From assembly GCA_016350165.1 (NCBI GenBank), contig CP066225.1, positions 2,604,001 through 2,668,000 of the forward strand: 64,000 bases of DNA. The letters run 5' to 3'. This document shows, in pieces, positions 1-8,962 of this stretch; position 1 is the first letter of the stretch, and each line of letters begins with the position of its first letter. The DNA is from Planctomycetota bacterium. Its GTDB lineage: Bacteria; Planctomycetota; Phycisphaerae; Phycisphaerales; Phycisphaeraceae. A program made the position numbers and the translations under genes. The notes beneath the pieces are model-generated. The model was given only the letters and a program-made list of their open reading frames with translations. It did no database searches and was not told the DNA's origin.

Positions 1-261
1 CATGGTCATATATTGCGATTCTTTGAAGAAGTTCCTCCGGGGCTTGGGCTTTTGGGGACGATCATCGGTATTGTGCAGAGTTTTCACCTTGCTGATGGTC
101 AGATCGCTGGCGGCGGTGAAGTTGGAGCTGGGCTTGCGGTTGCATGTATGACAACCATTTTTGGTTTGTCGATAGCGATTGTCGCAACGGTGGTTCGGTA
201 CATGCTGGATGCAGCGGCAAATCGTGCGATTCATTTTGGTCAGGTGAAAGCAGTAAGCTAA
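1..261 (+). CDS. MotA/TolQ/ExbB proton channel family protein (5' truncated)
   Basis: The reading frame is open from the first base, so only the C-terminal part of the protein is present. The visible part has a Gly-rich segment (GLGLLGTIIGIV) followed by GAGLAVACMTTIFGLSIAI, the typical pore helices of MotA/TolQ/ExbB proteins. These proteins form inner-membrane proton channels that pair with ExbD/TolR and power TonB or Tol systems. The next genes encode an ExbD-like protein and a Pro-Glu-rich TonB-like protein in the same direction, which supports an ExbB role over a flagellar one. Which paralogue it is cannot be judged without the N-terminus. Confidence 0.85.
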   Translation, partial: HGHILRFFEEVPPGLGLLGTIIGIVQSFHLADGQIAGGGEVGAGLAVACMTTIFGLSIAIVATVVRYMLDAAANRAIHFGQVKAVS

Positions 262-311
262 CGGAGCTGTAGGCTTAGCGGCGTATGGCTCTCAATAAGT
301 GAGATGATTCA

Positions 312-737
312 ATGCTTCAAAAAGGCTTCATCGACATGTTGTTTATTCTGCTGTGTGCAACGATTGTACTCTTGAGTGAATCGATACGCATCGGAACAGT
401 GGAAGCAAAGCCAGCAGAAGTTGGTGGTGGTGCAGTTTCAGAGATCAGCATAAACCAGGTTCGACTTGTGATTGTGCAGCCAGAAGGTTTGATCTTTGAA
501 GAGAAACCATACACACAGTTTGCTGAGTTGGTGAGGGCTAATCGATGGTTAGGGGACGAATGTGCTGTGTTGGTACCTGAAGCAGAAGATGTGTCACATC
601 ATCGAATGATGAAGGTGTGGTCAGATTTTCAGGAAGCTGGGTATCAGGTGAAATTTGGTGCAAAAGCTGTTACGACAGATGAAGACTCGACTGAAAAGAT
701 GAAGGTCGCATCGTCGGACGGCCAAGGACAGTTGTGA
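312..737 (+). CDS. ExbD/TolR-like biopolymer transport protein
   Basis: A protein of 141 residues with one N-terminal membrane segment (about residues 8-23). An aspartate (D8, in [10 protein letters not shown]) sits at the start of this segment, where ExbD/TolR proteins carry their proton-relaying Asp. The remainder is a small soluble domain consistent with the periplasmic ExbD fold. It follows the ExbB-like gene by 50 bp and precedes the TonB-like gene by 13 bp, so the three form an operon. The N-terminal cytoplasmic tail is very short for an ExbD. The family call rests on the Asp-bearing helix plus context. Confidence 0.6.
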   Translation: MLQKGFIDMLFILLCATIVLLSESIRIGTVEAKPAEVGGGAVSEISINQVRLVIVQPEGLIFEEKPYTQFAELVRANRWLGDECAVLVPEAEDVSHHRMMKVWSDFQEAGYQVKFGAKAVTTDEDSTEKMKVASSDGQGQL

Positions 738-750
738 TTGGGGGTGTGGC

Positions 751-1617
751 TTGTCTCGTAGTTTGTTGTTTATGGCATTAATCGCATCGTTTGTTGTGCA
801 TGTCATTGTCGTGGAATTACCTCTGTTCCGGAAACAGAACAAGGTTGACATGCAGCAGCTGGCGGCTGTGGTTGAACTTGCAAAGATCATGAAACAGATT
901 GAGCAAGTTGAGGAGCAGCCAATTGAAGAGCAGGTTCCAGAACCTGAGCCCAAGCCTGAACCGGAACCGGTTACGGAGCCTGAGCCAGAACCTGAACCCG
1001 AGCCAATGGAACCGGAGCCGTTACCTGAGCTGGAACCAGTCATTGAACCAGAGCCAGAACCGGAACCCGAGCCAGTTTCAGAGCCAGAGCCACCTGCTCA
1101 GATGGATAAGATGTTTGAGACTGAAAAGGTTGAAGCATCAGAGAAACAAGGTGATTTTGGTTCAAGTGGTGAAGGTAAGCGTAATCCTGAGTTGCGTATT
1201 GCTTGGGGTAATGAAGCGACTGCTTTGAATATTATCAAGAGTGGTGGCATGCGATTAGTCGTCTATTCGGGCGCTGCAAGGCCGATAGATTATGAGTATG
1301 TGAATCGTAATGGTCAATGGCGTAAACAGCGTTTGAGTGTAAATCGAAGAGTACGTTTTTCCAATCGTTTGAGAATCGTTCAGGACGTGCCAGCTTTTCG
1401 ACAAATCGTAACCTCAGATGATTGGCAGGACGGCGATCGATTAGCGGTGATGGTACCACGTGAAATAGAACAAATGCTCGAAAGCGAGCAAATGAATGCA
1501 GCTTCAAAGAGAGGGTTGACGATGAAGGAGATTCATAGTTTCGCAGGCAGATTTCTTTTGAATAACAGCAGTAGGCTGAATTTTGAAGTGACAGCAATTC
1601 GTGTACGCATGCAGTAA
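751..1617 (+). CDS. TonB-like energy transducer with Pro-Glu repeat spacer
   Basis: The product has an N-terminal membrane anchor ([17 protein letters not shown]), a short charged stretch, then about 60 residues of Pro-Glu and Pro-Lys repeats (roughly residues 65-115). This is the rigid periplasm-spanning spacer typical of TonB. The C-terminal part (about 150-288) is globular and unrecognised; it is not a clear TonB_C domain. The start is taken as TTG at 751; an ATG at 772 is an alternative that would cut into the membrane segment. The position after ExbB- and ExbD-like genes supports a TonB-type role. The Ser-Gly-rich ORF on the opposite strand is an artefact of the repeat. Confidence 0.6.
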   Translation: MSRSLLFMALIASFVVHVIVVELPLFRKQNKVDMQQLAAVVELAKIMKQIEQVEEQPIEEQVPEPEPKPEPEPVTEPEPEPEPEPMEPEPLPELEPVIEPEPEPEPEPVSEPEPPAQMDKMFETEKVEASEKQGDFGSSGEGKRNPELRIAWGNEATALNIIKSGGMRLVVYSGAARPIDYEYVNRNGQWRKQRLSVNRRVRFSNRLRIVQDVPAFRQIVTSDDWQDGDRLAVMVPREIEQMLESEQMNAASKRGLTMKEIHSFAGRFLLNNSSRLNFEVTAIRVRMQ

Positions 1618-1637
1618 GCGTGGGAAAGGCAAGGAAC

Positions 1638-2372
1638 ATGAGCGCCAAACAAGATGATAAGAAACTGAATCAAACTCTTTTTGGAGTCAATATCGTGCTA
1701 TTGACTCTGCTGGTCATCGGGATGGTTGTGTACTTTAATATAAGACACAAGCGTAAAGTTGAAATTGAACAGCAGATTACAGCTAATCAACAGTTAGACA
1801 ATGCAAGTAAAGCGACAGACAAAGAACTTGCTGCGGCTGATACTGCAGATTTGAAGCTGCCAAGTCGTGATGTCAATGCGACTGACACTGCTGAAGCAGA
1901 TACAAAGGCGGACGAAGCGGTCATGGCTGATGTTGATAGTTCTAAAGATGACGCTGGTAAAGTAAAAGTCACTATGGCGGAAGACATCAAAGATATTCTT
2001 GATGATGAACCAGGGACTTCAGAAGATGGCGTTGTTAGTGAAATGTCAATTGACTACAGCAAAGGTAAAGATTTACTCAGTGGTACTGATCGCGCGAGGC
2101 TGATTCTTCTTGAGACTAAGGATATGAAGCTGGTTGATCAGTTAGTTGCTGCTGACGAAAAGCATGACAAGAATGCAAAGAAAAAGATTTCAGCTTTAGA
2201 TAAAGCAGCAGCGAATTCTAATGGAAGACGCCCAAATTATGGGAAAGTTCGCAAAGGGTTGATCGGCGTAGCAGAAGCACTGGTCAGACTTAATACAAAG
2301 ATCGTTGAGGTTGAACCACTTAAGACTGATGAAGAACAAGAAGCTGTCACCTCATTAGATTATGATCAATAA
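1638..2372 (+). CDS. single-pass membrane protein of unknown function
   Basis: The ATG at 1638 is preferred because AAGG lies just upstream; a GTG at 1620 is in frame. The protein has a short cytoplasmic N-terminus, one membrane helix (NIVLLTLLVIGMVVYFNI) and then a long hydrophilic region rich in Ala, Asp, Lys and Thr that should lie outside the membrane. No catalytic motif is visible. It begins about 20 bp after the TonB-like gene and is probably the last gene of that operon, so it may be an accessory part of the energy-transduction complex. That role is inferred from position only. Confidence 0.6.
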   Translation: MSAKQDDKKLNQTLFGVNIVLLTLLVIGMVVYFNIRHKRKVEIEQQITANQQLDNASKATDKELAAADTADLKLPSRDVNATDTAEADTKADEAVMADVDSSKDDAGKVKVTMAEDIKDILDDEPGTSEDGVVSEMSIDYSKGKDLLSGTDRARLILLETKDMKLVDQLVAADEKHDKNAKKKISALDKAAANSNGRRPNYGKVRKGLIGVAEALVRLNTKIVEVEPLKTDEEQEAVTSLDYDQ

Positions 2373-2459
2373 AACGTGTATGTTCCTGCCTGAAACTATG
2401 CACGAACATGGTTTGGGATGAGTCGGGGCGTAGAAGTTGCTCCGGCTCATTTTAAGCGC

Positions 2460-3218
2460 CTAATCAAGTGTTATAAGACCTAGTTGCTGTAGCATTGCTT
2501 GCGATATTGGAATGATCTGTTCGATATTTCGATCTATATATTTCTGCAATTCATTTAAAGCTATCACGTGAAATTCAGTATATTCCTGATTTGTAAGCGT
2601 CGAAACAAAATTCTGCATTTGTCCATAGCTCATGATAGGTTTGAGTTGCAAACACACTTCATAACTTGGATCACAATGATCGCGGCCGATCGCATAAGGT
2701 ATCACTTGAATGATTTGGTCAGCTGAGATCGCAACTTCCTCTTCAAGCTCTTTTAAGATCAACTTGCGGTAATCAAGAAGCAATGTTTTTTTATCAAAAC
2801 ATGATGGATCAATTGCGCCTGACGGTGCAAGCTCAAGCTGATTGGGATAACACATGACCTTATCACTGCGTTTTGCGAATACGACATAATCATCATGATA
2901 AAGAACACCACTAACGCCAGCCGGAATTGGCAATGGATTATCGAGAAAAAGGTCAGGCTGCTTCCTTGCTGCCAAATAGTACCGATACTCAAACCACTGT
3001 CCGCTTATCTCGTTTTCATCAGCATGAATAACACCAAATAGCTCACCATTGAAAAGATGATCGCCGCGTATATCCTTTTCGTTTTCCCAGATACCATCAA
3101 TATACTTTTCAATATCATGTGATGGCTGCCAACGTTCATTCGACGTTGCACGCAATGTGAAATCAGATGAGATAGGCCTTATATCGTATTGCTTACTCAT
3201 GTCTAAATCATAGGCCAT
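2460..3218 (-). CDS. Nudix-like hydrolase domain protein (NUDT22-like box)
   Basis: A protein of 252 residues. Residues about 100-165 run GVSGVLYHDDYVVFAKRS, then APSGAID, an insertion of about nine residues, and LKELEEEVAI. This resembles a Nudix box (G-x5-E-x7-REUXEEXGU) with Lys in place of Arg and extra residues in the first half. Such a stretched box is known from UDP-sugar diphosphatases of the NUDT22 type. A nucleotide-sugar hydrolase would fit beside the sugar transferase gene that is divergently oriented at 3339, but the substrate is inference. The stop codon lies in CTAATC, a half-site of the palindrome described elsewhere in this window. Confidence 0.5.
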   Translation of the reverse strand: MAYDLDMSKQYDIRPISSDFTLRATSNERWQPSHDIEKYIDGIWENEKDIRGDHLFNGELFGVIHADENEISGQWFEYRYYLAARKQPDLFLDNPLPIPAGVSGVLYHDDYVVFAKRSDKVMCYPNQLELAPSGAIDPSCFDKKTLLLDYRKLILKELEEEVAISADQIIQVIPYAIGRDHCDPSYEVCLQLKPIMSYGQMQNFVSTLTNQEYTEFHVIALNELQKYIDRNIEQIIPISQAMLQQLGLITLD

Positions 3219-3338
3219 TCCTGTTCAGATTGCATGTATTTCAATTTTGTATATCGATTAAGCACGATCAGTGGTACACTGAGCAAAAGTTAAGTTGCGA
3301 GCTTACTTCACAAGAAAATTGAGACTTGGAGCGGGGAG

Positions 3339-3998
3339 ATGTCTGAGCAACAAGCAATTCAATCGAACACATTAGATATCAATAAAATAAATTTAGATAT
3401 TAATAGTGAAAAGCGAAAGGCGACATATCTGATAAATTTTTTCATGCTTCTTGTGATGAGCCCCGTGCTTTGCTTGTTGTTTGTTTCAATTATGATTGCG
3501 GTTAAAGTCGAGGGTAAAGGGCCGATTTTTTACAGACAGATCAAAACGGGTAGAGCAGGCAAGAAAATCACACTTTATCAATTTCGTTTTATGAAAAGTC
3601 ATGCAGATCATCTGATTGAAGAATTCAAGCAGCGATATCCGCAACTATCGACTGAACAAAATAAGTATCAGCCGACTTATTCACGCATTGGACGTTGGCT
3701 TGAGCGAACTGGTTTTTGTAATCTGCCACAGATTTACAATATTTTGAAGGGTGAGATGTCACTTGTCGGTTTACAACCAGCTTTCCAAGAACAGTTACAG
3801 CTTGGTAATGAGTTGTTTTATCTTTATCAAAAGCGTCGTCCAGGCATCATGGGTTTGTGGCAACTCATCGCTTACAACGATCATCACCCCTCGCAACGTC
3901 TTCATTGTGATCTGGTTTATATGCAAAAAAGATCTTTTATTTACGATATAAAAATCATTTTGCGTACATGCACGAATGTTCTAAGAATGAAGCCATAA
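3339..3998 (+). CDS. bacterial sugar transferase family protein, catalytic dyad missing
   Basis: A protein of 219 residues matching the monotopic phosphoglycosyl transferase family (WcaJ/PglC type), which moves a sugar phosphate onto undecaprenyl phosphate. Visible landmarks are a membrane segment (about 32-54), GKGPIFYRQIKTGRAGK (59-75), LPQIYNILKGEMSLVG (129-144) and RRPGIMGLWQL (167-177). The Asp-Glu dyad that normally precedes LPQ is Cys127-Asn128 here, in TGFCNLPQ. Other conserved positions also differ: GPRP reads GLQP, and QVSGR reads QLIAYN. The protein is therefore probably inactive as a transferase or has a changed role. A Shine-Dalgarno-like GGAG lies upstream of the ATG. Confidence 0.8.
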   Translation: MSEQQAIQSNTLDINKINLDINSEKRKATYLINFFMLLVMSPVLCLLFVSIMIAVKVEGKGPIFYRQIKTGRAGKKITLYQFRFMKSHADHLIEEFKQRYPQLSTEQNKYQPTYSRIGRWLERTGFCNLPQIYNILKGEMSLVGLQPAFQEQLQLGNELFYLYQKRRPGIMGLWQLIAYNDHHPSQRLHCDLVYMQKRSFIYDIKIILRTCTNVLRMKP

Positions 3999-4029
3999 AA
4001 AAAGAGTACTCGTAGTGAGTACTCTTTTT
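3999..4029. terminator. bidirectional intrinsic terminator
   Basis: A perfect 13-bp stem (AAAAAGAGTACTC) with a 5-nt loop lies between the convergent sugar transferase and lipoprotein genes. Runs of A and T flank it, so it can act on both strands. Confidence 0.8.
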
Positions 4030-4048
4030 ACTTTCAGATTTTTACTGA

Positions 4049-5143
4049 TTATCCTGCCACTGGTAAAGTGAGTAGCGGAGCCATCAAGCCATGTTCCTTC
4101 GATTGTAGATTGAACAGGTAAGTTAGCAGCGCAAATGTACGCTTCGATTCAGAATCATCATCAGCGATGTAGAAGAAACGGTTGCGGAACCAGATCTTCA
4201 CAAACGCTTCCTGAGGATCTTGTTGACTCGAGTAAACTGCAAGCAAGTGATCTTCAGTTTCCTCAGTCATGCTCATCAGCATTTCTTCAACAACATATCC
4301 CTTTTCAATATCTTCTTGAGAAGCCATGACGGTTCTGCTCAGACCAATCAAAATCGTAAAGATAGATTTTGTTTGTACAGCAATTTCCATGCCGCTCCTC
4401 TGAACAGGACTATTAACCAAAGTAAACTTTGTCGCAGTTGGGCTCAGATTTAAAAGCTTCTTAACACGCGTTACAAGATCCGCTTCTTCAGGCGTTAAGT
4501 TTGCGGTCTCAACATACAACACAATCTTGCCACCCTCTTGTTCAACACGAATATCAAGCAACCCTTTTTCTTGCATCGCTTTTAAAATCACAATCAACTC
4601 TTGGAAAGGATCAAGTGTCGTACCATTTTCTTCAGCAACATTTCGATTCACCAATCCAGTGATCGCACTATTGCGTATTCCGTTCACTTGATCAACGCAC
4701 ATTTCAAACAGATGATCCACCGGCCAACCTGCCTGTGATATATAGATTAGTGTCGTTGGGTCCAAAGGCTTGAGCAGTCTTTCCGTAAACTCCTCACCAA
4801 CCAATGGCTGATAAGTGATCGTTGGCGCTTCACGGAACAAGCCCTGCAATTGGAACGGCACTTCAGCAATGTTAGCGACACCATCCGGATTAAATCTAAA
4901 TCCACCAAATGATGAAACTTCTAATTGGTACTGTTGCAGAATGGAATTCACTTCAATGAAATGTGGCGTCCCCCCATATCGCATCCTTACGAGATTTTGC
5001 AGCAACTGTGCATTCCAAGATTCAGCAATCGCATCACAATAATCGAACCGGTCCGGCGTAATCGTGCTGGGACCAAACGCATGGCATCCCATATTTACTA
5101 CGACACAACACACCGCCAGTAGCCTGATCAGCAACCTTTTCAT
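4049..5143 (-). CDS. lipoprotein of unknown function
   Basis: A protein of 364 residues with a signal peptide ending in the lipobox VNMGC, so Cys20 is the predicted lipidation site. The mature part begins with a motif (DRFDYCDAIAESWNAQLLQN, then LVRMRYG) that I associate with a widespread family of uncharacterised bacterial lipoproteins. The rest is a mixed alpha/beta domain without obvious catalytic residues. It is convergent with the sugar transferase gene and shares a terminator with it. A role in the envelope is likely, but nothing more specific can be said. Confidence 0.7.
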   Translation of the reverse strand: MKRLLIRLLAVCCVVVNMGCHAFGPSTITPDRFDYCDAIAESWNAQLLQNLVRMRYGGTPHFIEVNSILQQYQLEVSSFGGFRFNPDGVANIAEVPFQLQGLFREAPTITYQPLVGEEFTERLLKPLDPTTLIYISQAGWPVDHLFEMCVDQVNGIRNSAITGLVNRNVAEENGTTLDPFQELIVILKAMQEKGLLDIRVEQEGGKIVLYVETANLTPEEADLVTRVKKLLNLSPTATKFTLVNSPVQRSGMEIAVQTKSIFTILIGLSRTVMASQEDIEKGYVVEEMLMSMTEETEDHLLAVYSSQQDPQEAFVKIWFRNRFFYIADDDSESKRTFALLTYLFNLQSKEHGLMAPLLTLPVAG

Positions 5144-5471
5144 GAGCCTTCCTTTGCTCGCCCTGGCATACTACTTATTTTGATTCAAATATGATCCGTG
5201 ATCCATTAACAAAACGCTCGACCGTGACGAGACCACAGATTGCCCCCCGCAAGAGTCCTTACTGACTGCTCTTAAAGACCTGTCTGGCACAGTACAATTC
5301 TCAGCATAAACCACCTAAATCTTTTGTATATAGCGAATTCCACCTATATCCCCACTTTCACCCCCAAATTTTCAGCATCTGGCCCCTCATCTGACCGGAA
5401 TTTTGTCTTCTCGCCTGCTTCTCCTAAAATATCCACCTCGATTATCGCATTTTGTTTTTTTGGAGCTGCAC
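5144..5471. other. intergenic gap upstream of yebC
   Basis: About 330 bp between the divergent lipoprotein and yebC genes. It must hold promoters for both. I see no convincing RNA gene, repeat or ORF in it. Confidence 0.6.
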
Positions 5472-6224
5472 ATGGCTGGTCATAGTAAATGGGCGAATAT
5501 CAAACACCGTAAGGGCCGTCAGGACGCAAAGCGTTCGAAAATCTGGTCCAAGTGCTCAAAAGCCATTATCGTCGCTGCCAAAAACGGCGGTGGTAGTCCT
5601 GAAATGAACCTTGCGCTTCGCTACGCAATCGACGAAGCAAAAGCACAAAATATGCCCAAGGACACCATTTCCAATGCCATCAAAAAAGGTACTGGTGAAC
5701 TCGCTGGCGTAACCTATGAATCAATCGTCTACGAAGGCTACGGCCCTGCAGGCGTCGCTGTCATGGTTGATATTCTCACTGATAACCGTAACCGCACCGC
5801 TGCAGAACTCCGCAAGACTTTTGAAAAAGGTGGCGGTAATCTTGGTGCGACCGGTTGTGTGGCCTACAACTTCGAGCAAAAAGGCCAAATCTTCGTCACC
5901 AAAGAAGGCACCGATGAAGAAGAACTCATGATGGCCGCTCTCGAAGCAGGTGCTGACGACGTTGAGGATGCAGACGAATTCTTCGAAGTACTTTGCGAAC
6001 CAACCAACTATACCGCCGTTCGCCAGGCAATCGAAGAAGCCAACTACACCATCGAGTCCGGCTCCGTCGCCATGATCCCTCAGCAAACCGTTGAAGTCAC
6101 CGGCGCAAAAGACGTTAATAAAGTCATAAACTTCATTGATGCACTCGAAGACAACGAAGACGTTCAAAACGTACACGCCAACTTCGATATCTCAGACGAA
6201 GACATGGCCGCCCTCGAGGACTAA
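5472..6224 (+). CDS. yebC: YebC/PmpR family protein (TACO1 family)
   Basis: A protein of 250 residues starting MAGHSKWANIKHRKGRQDAK, the family signature. The ATG at 5472 is chosen because that motif starts there and GGAG lies a few bases upstream; an in-frame start at 5403 adds residues foreign to the family. YebC proteins act as translation-associated factors that help ribosomes through difficult sequences, and some also bind promoters. The body contains the expected GYGPAGVAVMVD and TDNRNRTAAE segments. It is followed by a terminator and then the acylphosphatase gene. Confidence 0.97.
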   Translation: MAGHSKWANIKHRKGRQDAKRSKIWSKCSKAIIVAAKNGGGSPEMNLALRYAIDEAKAQNMPKDTISNAIKKGTGELAGVTYESIVYEGYGPAGVAVMVDILTDNRNRTAAELRKTFEKGGGNLGATGCVAYNFEQKGQIFVTKEGTDEEELMMAALEAGADDVEDADEFFEVLCEPTNYTAVRQAIEEANYTIESGSVAMIPQQTVEVTGAKDVNKVINFIDALEDNEDVQNVHANFDISDEDMAALED

Positions 6225-6264
6225 TCAAGAACCTCCTCGACTCGAATTGACAAAACAAACAAAG

Positions 6265-6291
6265 CCGGAGCAACACCCGCTCCGGTTTTTT
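6265..6291 (+). terminator. intrinsic terminator of yebC
   Basis: The stem CCGGAGC/GCTCCGG encloses a 7-nt loop and is followed by six T residues. Confidence 0.85.
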
Positions 6292-6324
6292 CTTTCAAAC
6301 CCTCAACTGATTAAAATAGTTCAT

Positions 6325-6612
6325 ATGCTTCGTTACACCGTAAATTACTCAGGTCGCGTTCAGGGAGTTGGCTTTCGTTACACCTGTGTCGAAATTTCAC
6401 GCCGTTTCAGCGTCGCAGGATACGTGCAAAATCTCCCCAACGGCTCCGTCAAACTCGTCGCTGAAGGCGAAAAATCCGAGCTCCTAACCTTCATCGAAAC
6501 CATCACCGAGCGCATGTCCCGCAACATCACCAACGAAGATCGCGTTACCTCCGAATCAACCAATGAATTCGGCGATCCCAATAACCCCGACACCTTCACC
6601 GTTCGTTACTAA
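6325..6612 (+). CDS. acyP: acylphosphatase
   Basis: A protein of 95 residues, the usual size of the family. The start at 6325 gives MLRYTVNYSGRVQGVGFRYT, with the signature VQGVGFR that holds the phosphate-binding arginine. The conserved catalytic asparagine follows in GYVQNLPNGSV. Acylphosphatases hydrolyse carboxyl-phosphate bonds such as those in acetyl phosphate or 1,3-bisphosphoglycerate. The longer reading frame reaching back into yebC is not needed. The gene lies between the yebC terminator and a macro-domain gene 27 bp downstream. Confidence 0.95.
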   Translation: MLRYTVNYSGRVQGVGFRYTCVEISRRFSVAGYVQNLPNGSVKLVAEGEKSELLTFIETITERMSRNITNEDRVTSESTNEFGDPNNPDTFTVRY

Positions 6613-6639
6613 AACATTCATCATTGACCGGAGGCAAAC

Positions 6640-7104
6640 GTGGCAATTCAATTCTTGCAGGGTGATATTTTCGCAACACCAGACGTCAAAGTTTTAGCTC
6701 ACGGCTGCAATTGCGCTGGCGCGATGGGTAAAGGAATTGCTGTCGAGTTCAAAAAGCATTGGCCAAAAATGTACACAGAATACAAAAAACAATGCACCGA
6801 AAAACAGTTCACCGTCGGCGATGTCATGCTCTGGCAAGAAGATGATTACACCATTTTCAATCTCGGCACCCAACGCACTTGGCGAACCAAAGCCACCACT
6901 AGCGCCATCAAAGAATCAGTCGTCAAGATGATCCAGTTGGCCGAAGAATTGAACCTCGACCACATCGCCCTCCCAAGAATCGGCGCAGGCCTCGGCGGCT
7001 TAACTTGGCCAACCGTAAAAGAAATCTTGACCGAAGCCTCGAAAACCACATCAATCAACCTACTCATTTGCGAAGACTACATACAAGGCCAACCTTTAAA
7101 ATAG
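6640..7104 (+). CDS. macro domain protein (ADP-ribose-binding type)
   Basis: A protein of 154 residues starting at GTG 6640, with GGAGG five bases upstream. The macro-domain fold is visible: MAIQFLQGDIFATPDVKVLA, HGCNCAGAMGKGIA for ligand binding, and RIGAGLGGLTWP for the phosphate loop. Proteins of this size and motif set bind ADP-ribose and often remove phosphate or ADP-ribosyl groups. The gene lies directly after acylphosphatase, so the two may be co-transcribed and share a small-metabolite repair theme; that link is inference. Confidence 0.9.
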   Translation: MAIQFLQGDIFATPDVKVLAHGCNCAGAMGKGIAVEFKKHWPKMYTEYKKQCTEKQFTVGDVMLWQEDDYTIFNLGTQRTWRTKATTSAIKESVVKMIQLAEELNLDHIALPRIGAGLGGLTWPTVKEILTEASKTTSINLLICEDYIQGQPLK

Positions 7105-7182
7105 CTCGATATATCATTTGTACTTGGTCAGCTTACGTTGATATAGTACTCCTACGATTCACAATAACGGGAGTAATAATCA

Positions 7183-7611
7183 ATGCGCATTTTATTCAAC
7201 ACAATTCTCTTATGCAGCCTTCTATTTCTATCAATCAGCTGTAGTAAAGAAGAACCAAAGCAAAAAACAGTACAAATAACCGCAGACTCATTATTACCAC
7301 AAAAAGGCATGCAATTTCTTGGCCATTGGGCCGGCAGTCCTGATGAAAATTTGTACAAGATTTACCAAGTTGACGGTACATGTCATGGCAGAGTTTATGT
7401 TTACGATGACCCTAAAAAGTTTGAATTGCTAGAAGACATCAAAATCATCAGCCCTTACAAAATACAATACAATTACAAGCCTAAAGGAATGCATAGAATT
7501 CAAGGTGTATTAGACGTCAATCAAGCAGATACAAATAAAGCCACAGCAACAGATATCGTTGGTTTCATAAACAGAGAGATGGTATTTAATCTCGAAAGAA
7601 AAACCAATTAA
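7183..7611 (+). CDS. small lipoprotein of unknown function
   Basis: A protein of 142 residues with a signal peptide and lipobox LSISC near residue 20. The mature part is a beta-rich domain starting around GMQFLGHWAGSPDENLYKIY. It resembles small lipocalin-like or copper-resistance-type lipoproteins in layout only; no family could be assigned. GGGAG precedes the ATG. It converges closely on the glycosyltransferase gene, with 7 bp between the stop codons. Confidence 0.65.
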   Translation: MRILFNTILLCSLLFLSISCSKEEPKQKTVQITADSLLPQKGMQFLGHWAGSPDENLYKIYQVDGTCHGRVYVYDDPKKFELLEDIKIISPYKIQYNYKPKGMHRIQGVLDVNQADTNKATATDIVGFINREMVFNLERKTN

Positions 7612-7618
7612 CAGTTTT

Positions 7619-8875
7619 TTACTTCTCTTCAATCAAATCACACGCACACTTAATCCCATTCCCCTGCCGCACCTTCTCAGCAAACACAATACACTTCCGC
7701 TCAACCGTTATATCATCAATCAACTTCGCAAGCATCGGCTTCACCGTCTCAATCTCAAACTTCTTCGGCGCAATCCAGTCACCAATACCCAACTCCTTTA
7801 CCCGTTGTGCATTGTCAGGCTGATCATGCGCTAACGGCATTATCAACTGCGGTACCCCCGACCCAATACACCGTGCCGTCGTACCAACTCCACCATGATG
7901 CAATACCGCACAACACTTCGGGATCACCTTCTCAAACGGTGCATAATTGGCCCATATCTCACCATCCCTCAACTCACAAACTTGCTCCTTGTACCCCGTC
8001 GCAACAAGCACTCGCAATCCCAGCGCACGGCATGTCTCAACACTCTTCTCTATAAACTGACCACCAAAAACATTCGCAGTCCCCGGCGTGATCAGCACCG
8101 GCTTCTTCTTCCGCCCATCCAAAAACTTCTTCAATTCAGCGCTCAAATCATCACTCTCATGCCACTCCCAATTCGGAAACCCCACCACCTCACTAACCTC
8201 CGGCCACTCCTCCATCTTCCGTGCAAACCAATTCGGAAACATCCCCAATACCAAATCAGGTGAATGTATCCAATCGCCAAAAACACCTCGTTTTACAGGC
8301 TTTATCTCATGTTCCTTCTGCCACTCCCTGATTTTCGACTTCACCAGAAAATCCAACATCACATCCATCATCCAATACATGCACCGATTTACCCACCGCG
8401 GAAACTTCCGCATATCAGGGCCACTCACACTAAACTTTGGAGGCTCCTTTGTGCTCCTGAAAACCATCGGCTGCAAATGAACTGTCACCAACTTAATGTC
8501 CCACTTCTCCCTCGCTAACCTCGCGCCTAACACAAGCATAGACGCAATCACAACCAAATCTTTTCCATGCTTCTCATACTCACGCTCAATCACTTCAAAC
8601 GATGGGTCAATTAGCTCGCGCACTTTACCAACCACTAAAAACGCAGCTTTTTGTGGATGCCATATATCAGGATTTCTCAAGTTCTCCTCATACATCGCAT
8701 CATCACCCGACGGAATAAACTCAATCCCCGCACTCTCCGCAATCTCCCTCGTCCCCGGCCTGGAACAAAACGCAACATCACAACCCCGCGCCTTTAGCTC
8801 CGCACACAAACCCATCATCGGGAACACATCCCCATGACTCCCAAACGTCATCACCAAATATCGTTTCTTATCCAT
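7619..8875 (-). CDS. UDP-glycosyltransferase-like protein (GT1/MGT type)
   Basis: A protein of 418 residues with a GT-B fold. The N-terminus YLVMTFGSHGDVFPMMGLC is the GT28-type acceptor-side loop. The C-terminal donor-binding signature is HHGGVGTTARCIGSGVPQLI followed by PLAHDQPDNAQRV. This pattern is that of YjiC/MGT-type enzymes, which glycosylate lipids, sterols or macrolide-like small molecules using UDP- or TDP-sugars. No signal peptide is seen, so it should be cytoplasmic. The acceptor cannot be guessed from context. Confidence 0.9.
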   Translation of the reverse strand: MDKKRYLVMTFGSHGDVFPMMGLCAELKARGCDVAFCSRPGTREIAESAGIEFIPSGDDAMYEENLRNPDIWHPQKAAFLVVGKVRELIDPSFEVIEREYEKHGKDLVVIASMLVLGARLAREKWDIKLVTVHLQPMVFRSTKEPPKFSVSGPDMRKFPRWVNRCMYWMMDVMLDFLVKSKIREWQKEHEIKPVKRGVFGDWIHSPDLVLGMFPNWFARKMEEWPEVSEVVGFPNWEWHESDDLSAELKKFLDGRKKKPVLITPGTANVFGGQFIEKSVETCRALGLRVLVATGYKEQVCELRDGEIWANYAPFEKVIPKCCAVLHHGGVGTTARCIGSGVPQLIMPLAHDQPDNAQRVKELGIGDWIAPKKFEIETVKPMLAKLIDDITVERKCIVFAEKVRQGNGIKCACDLIEEK

Positions 8876-8962
8876 AGGCGCATCACAATCAAAAGCTGAC
8901 TAAAAACGGTCAACCGATTATTTACGCATTCATGTCTTAACTCAATACTTATTCGAGAAATT

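Noticed and set aside
621-1043. Ser-Gly repeat protein on the minus strand
   Set aside because: It is the antisense reading of the Pro-Glu repeat in the TonB-like gene.
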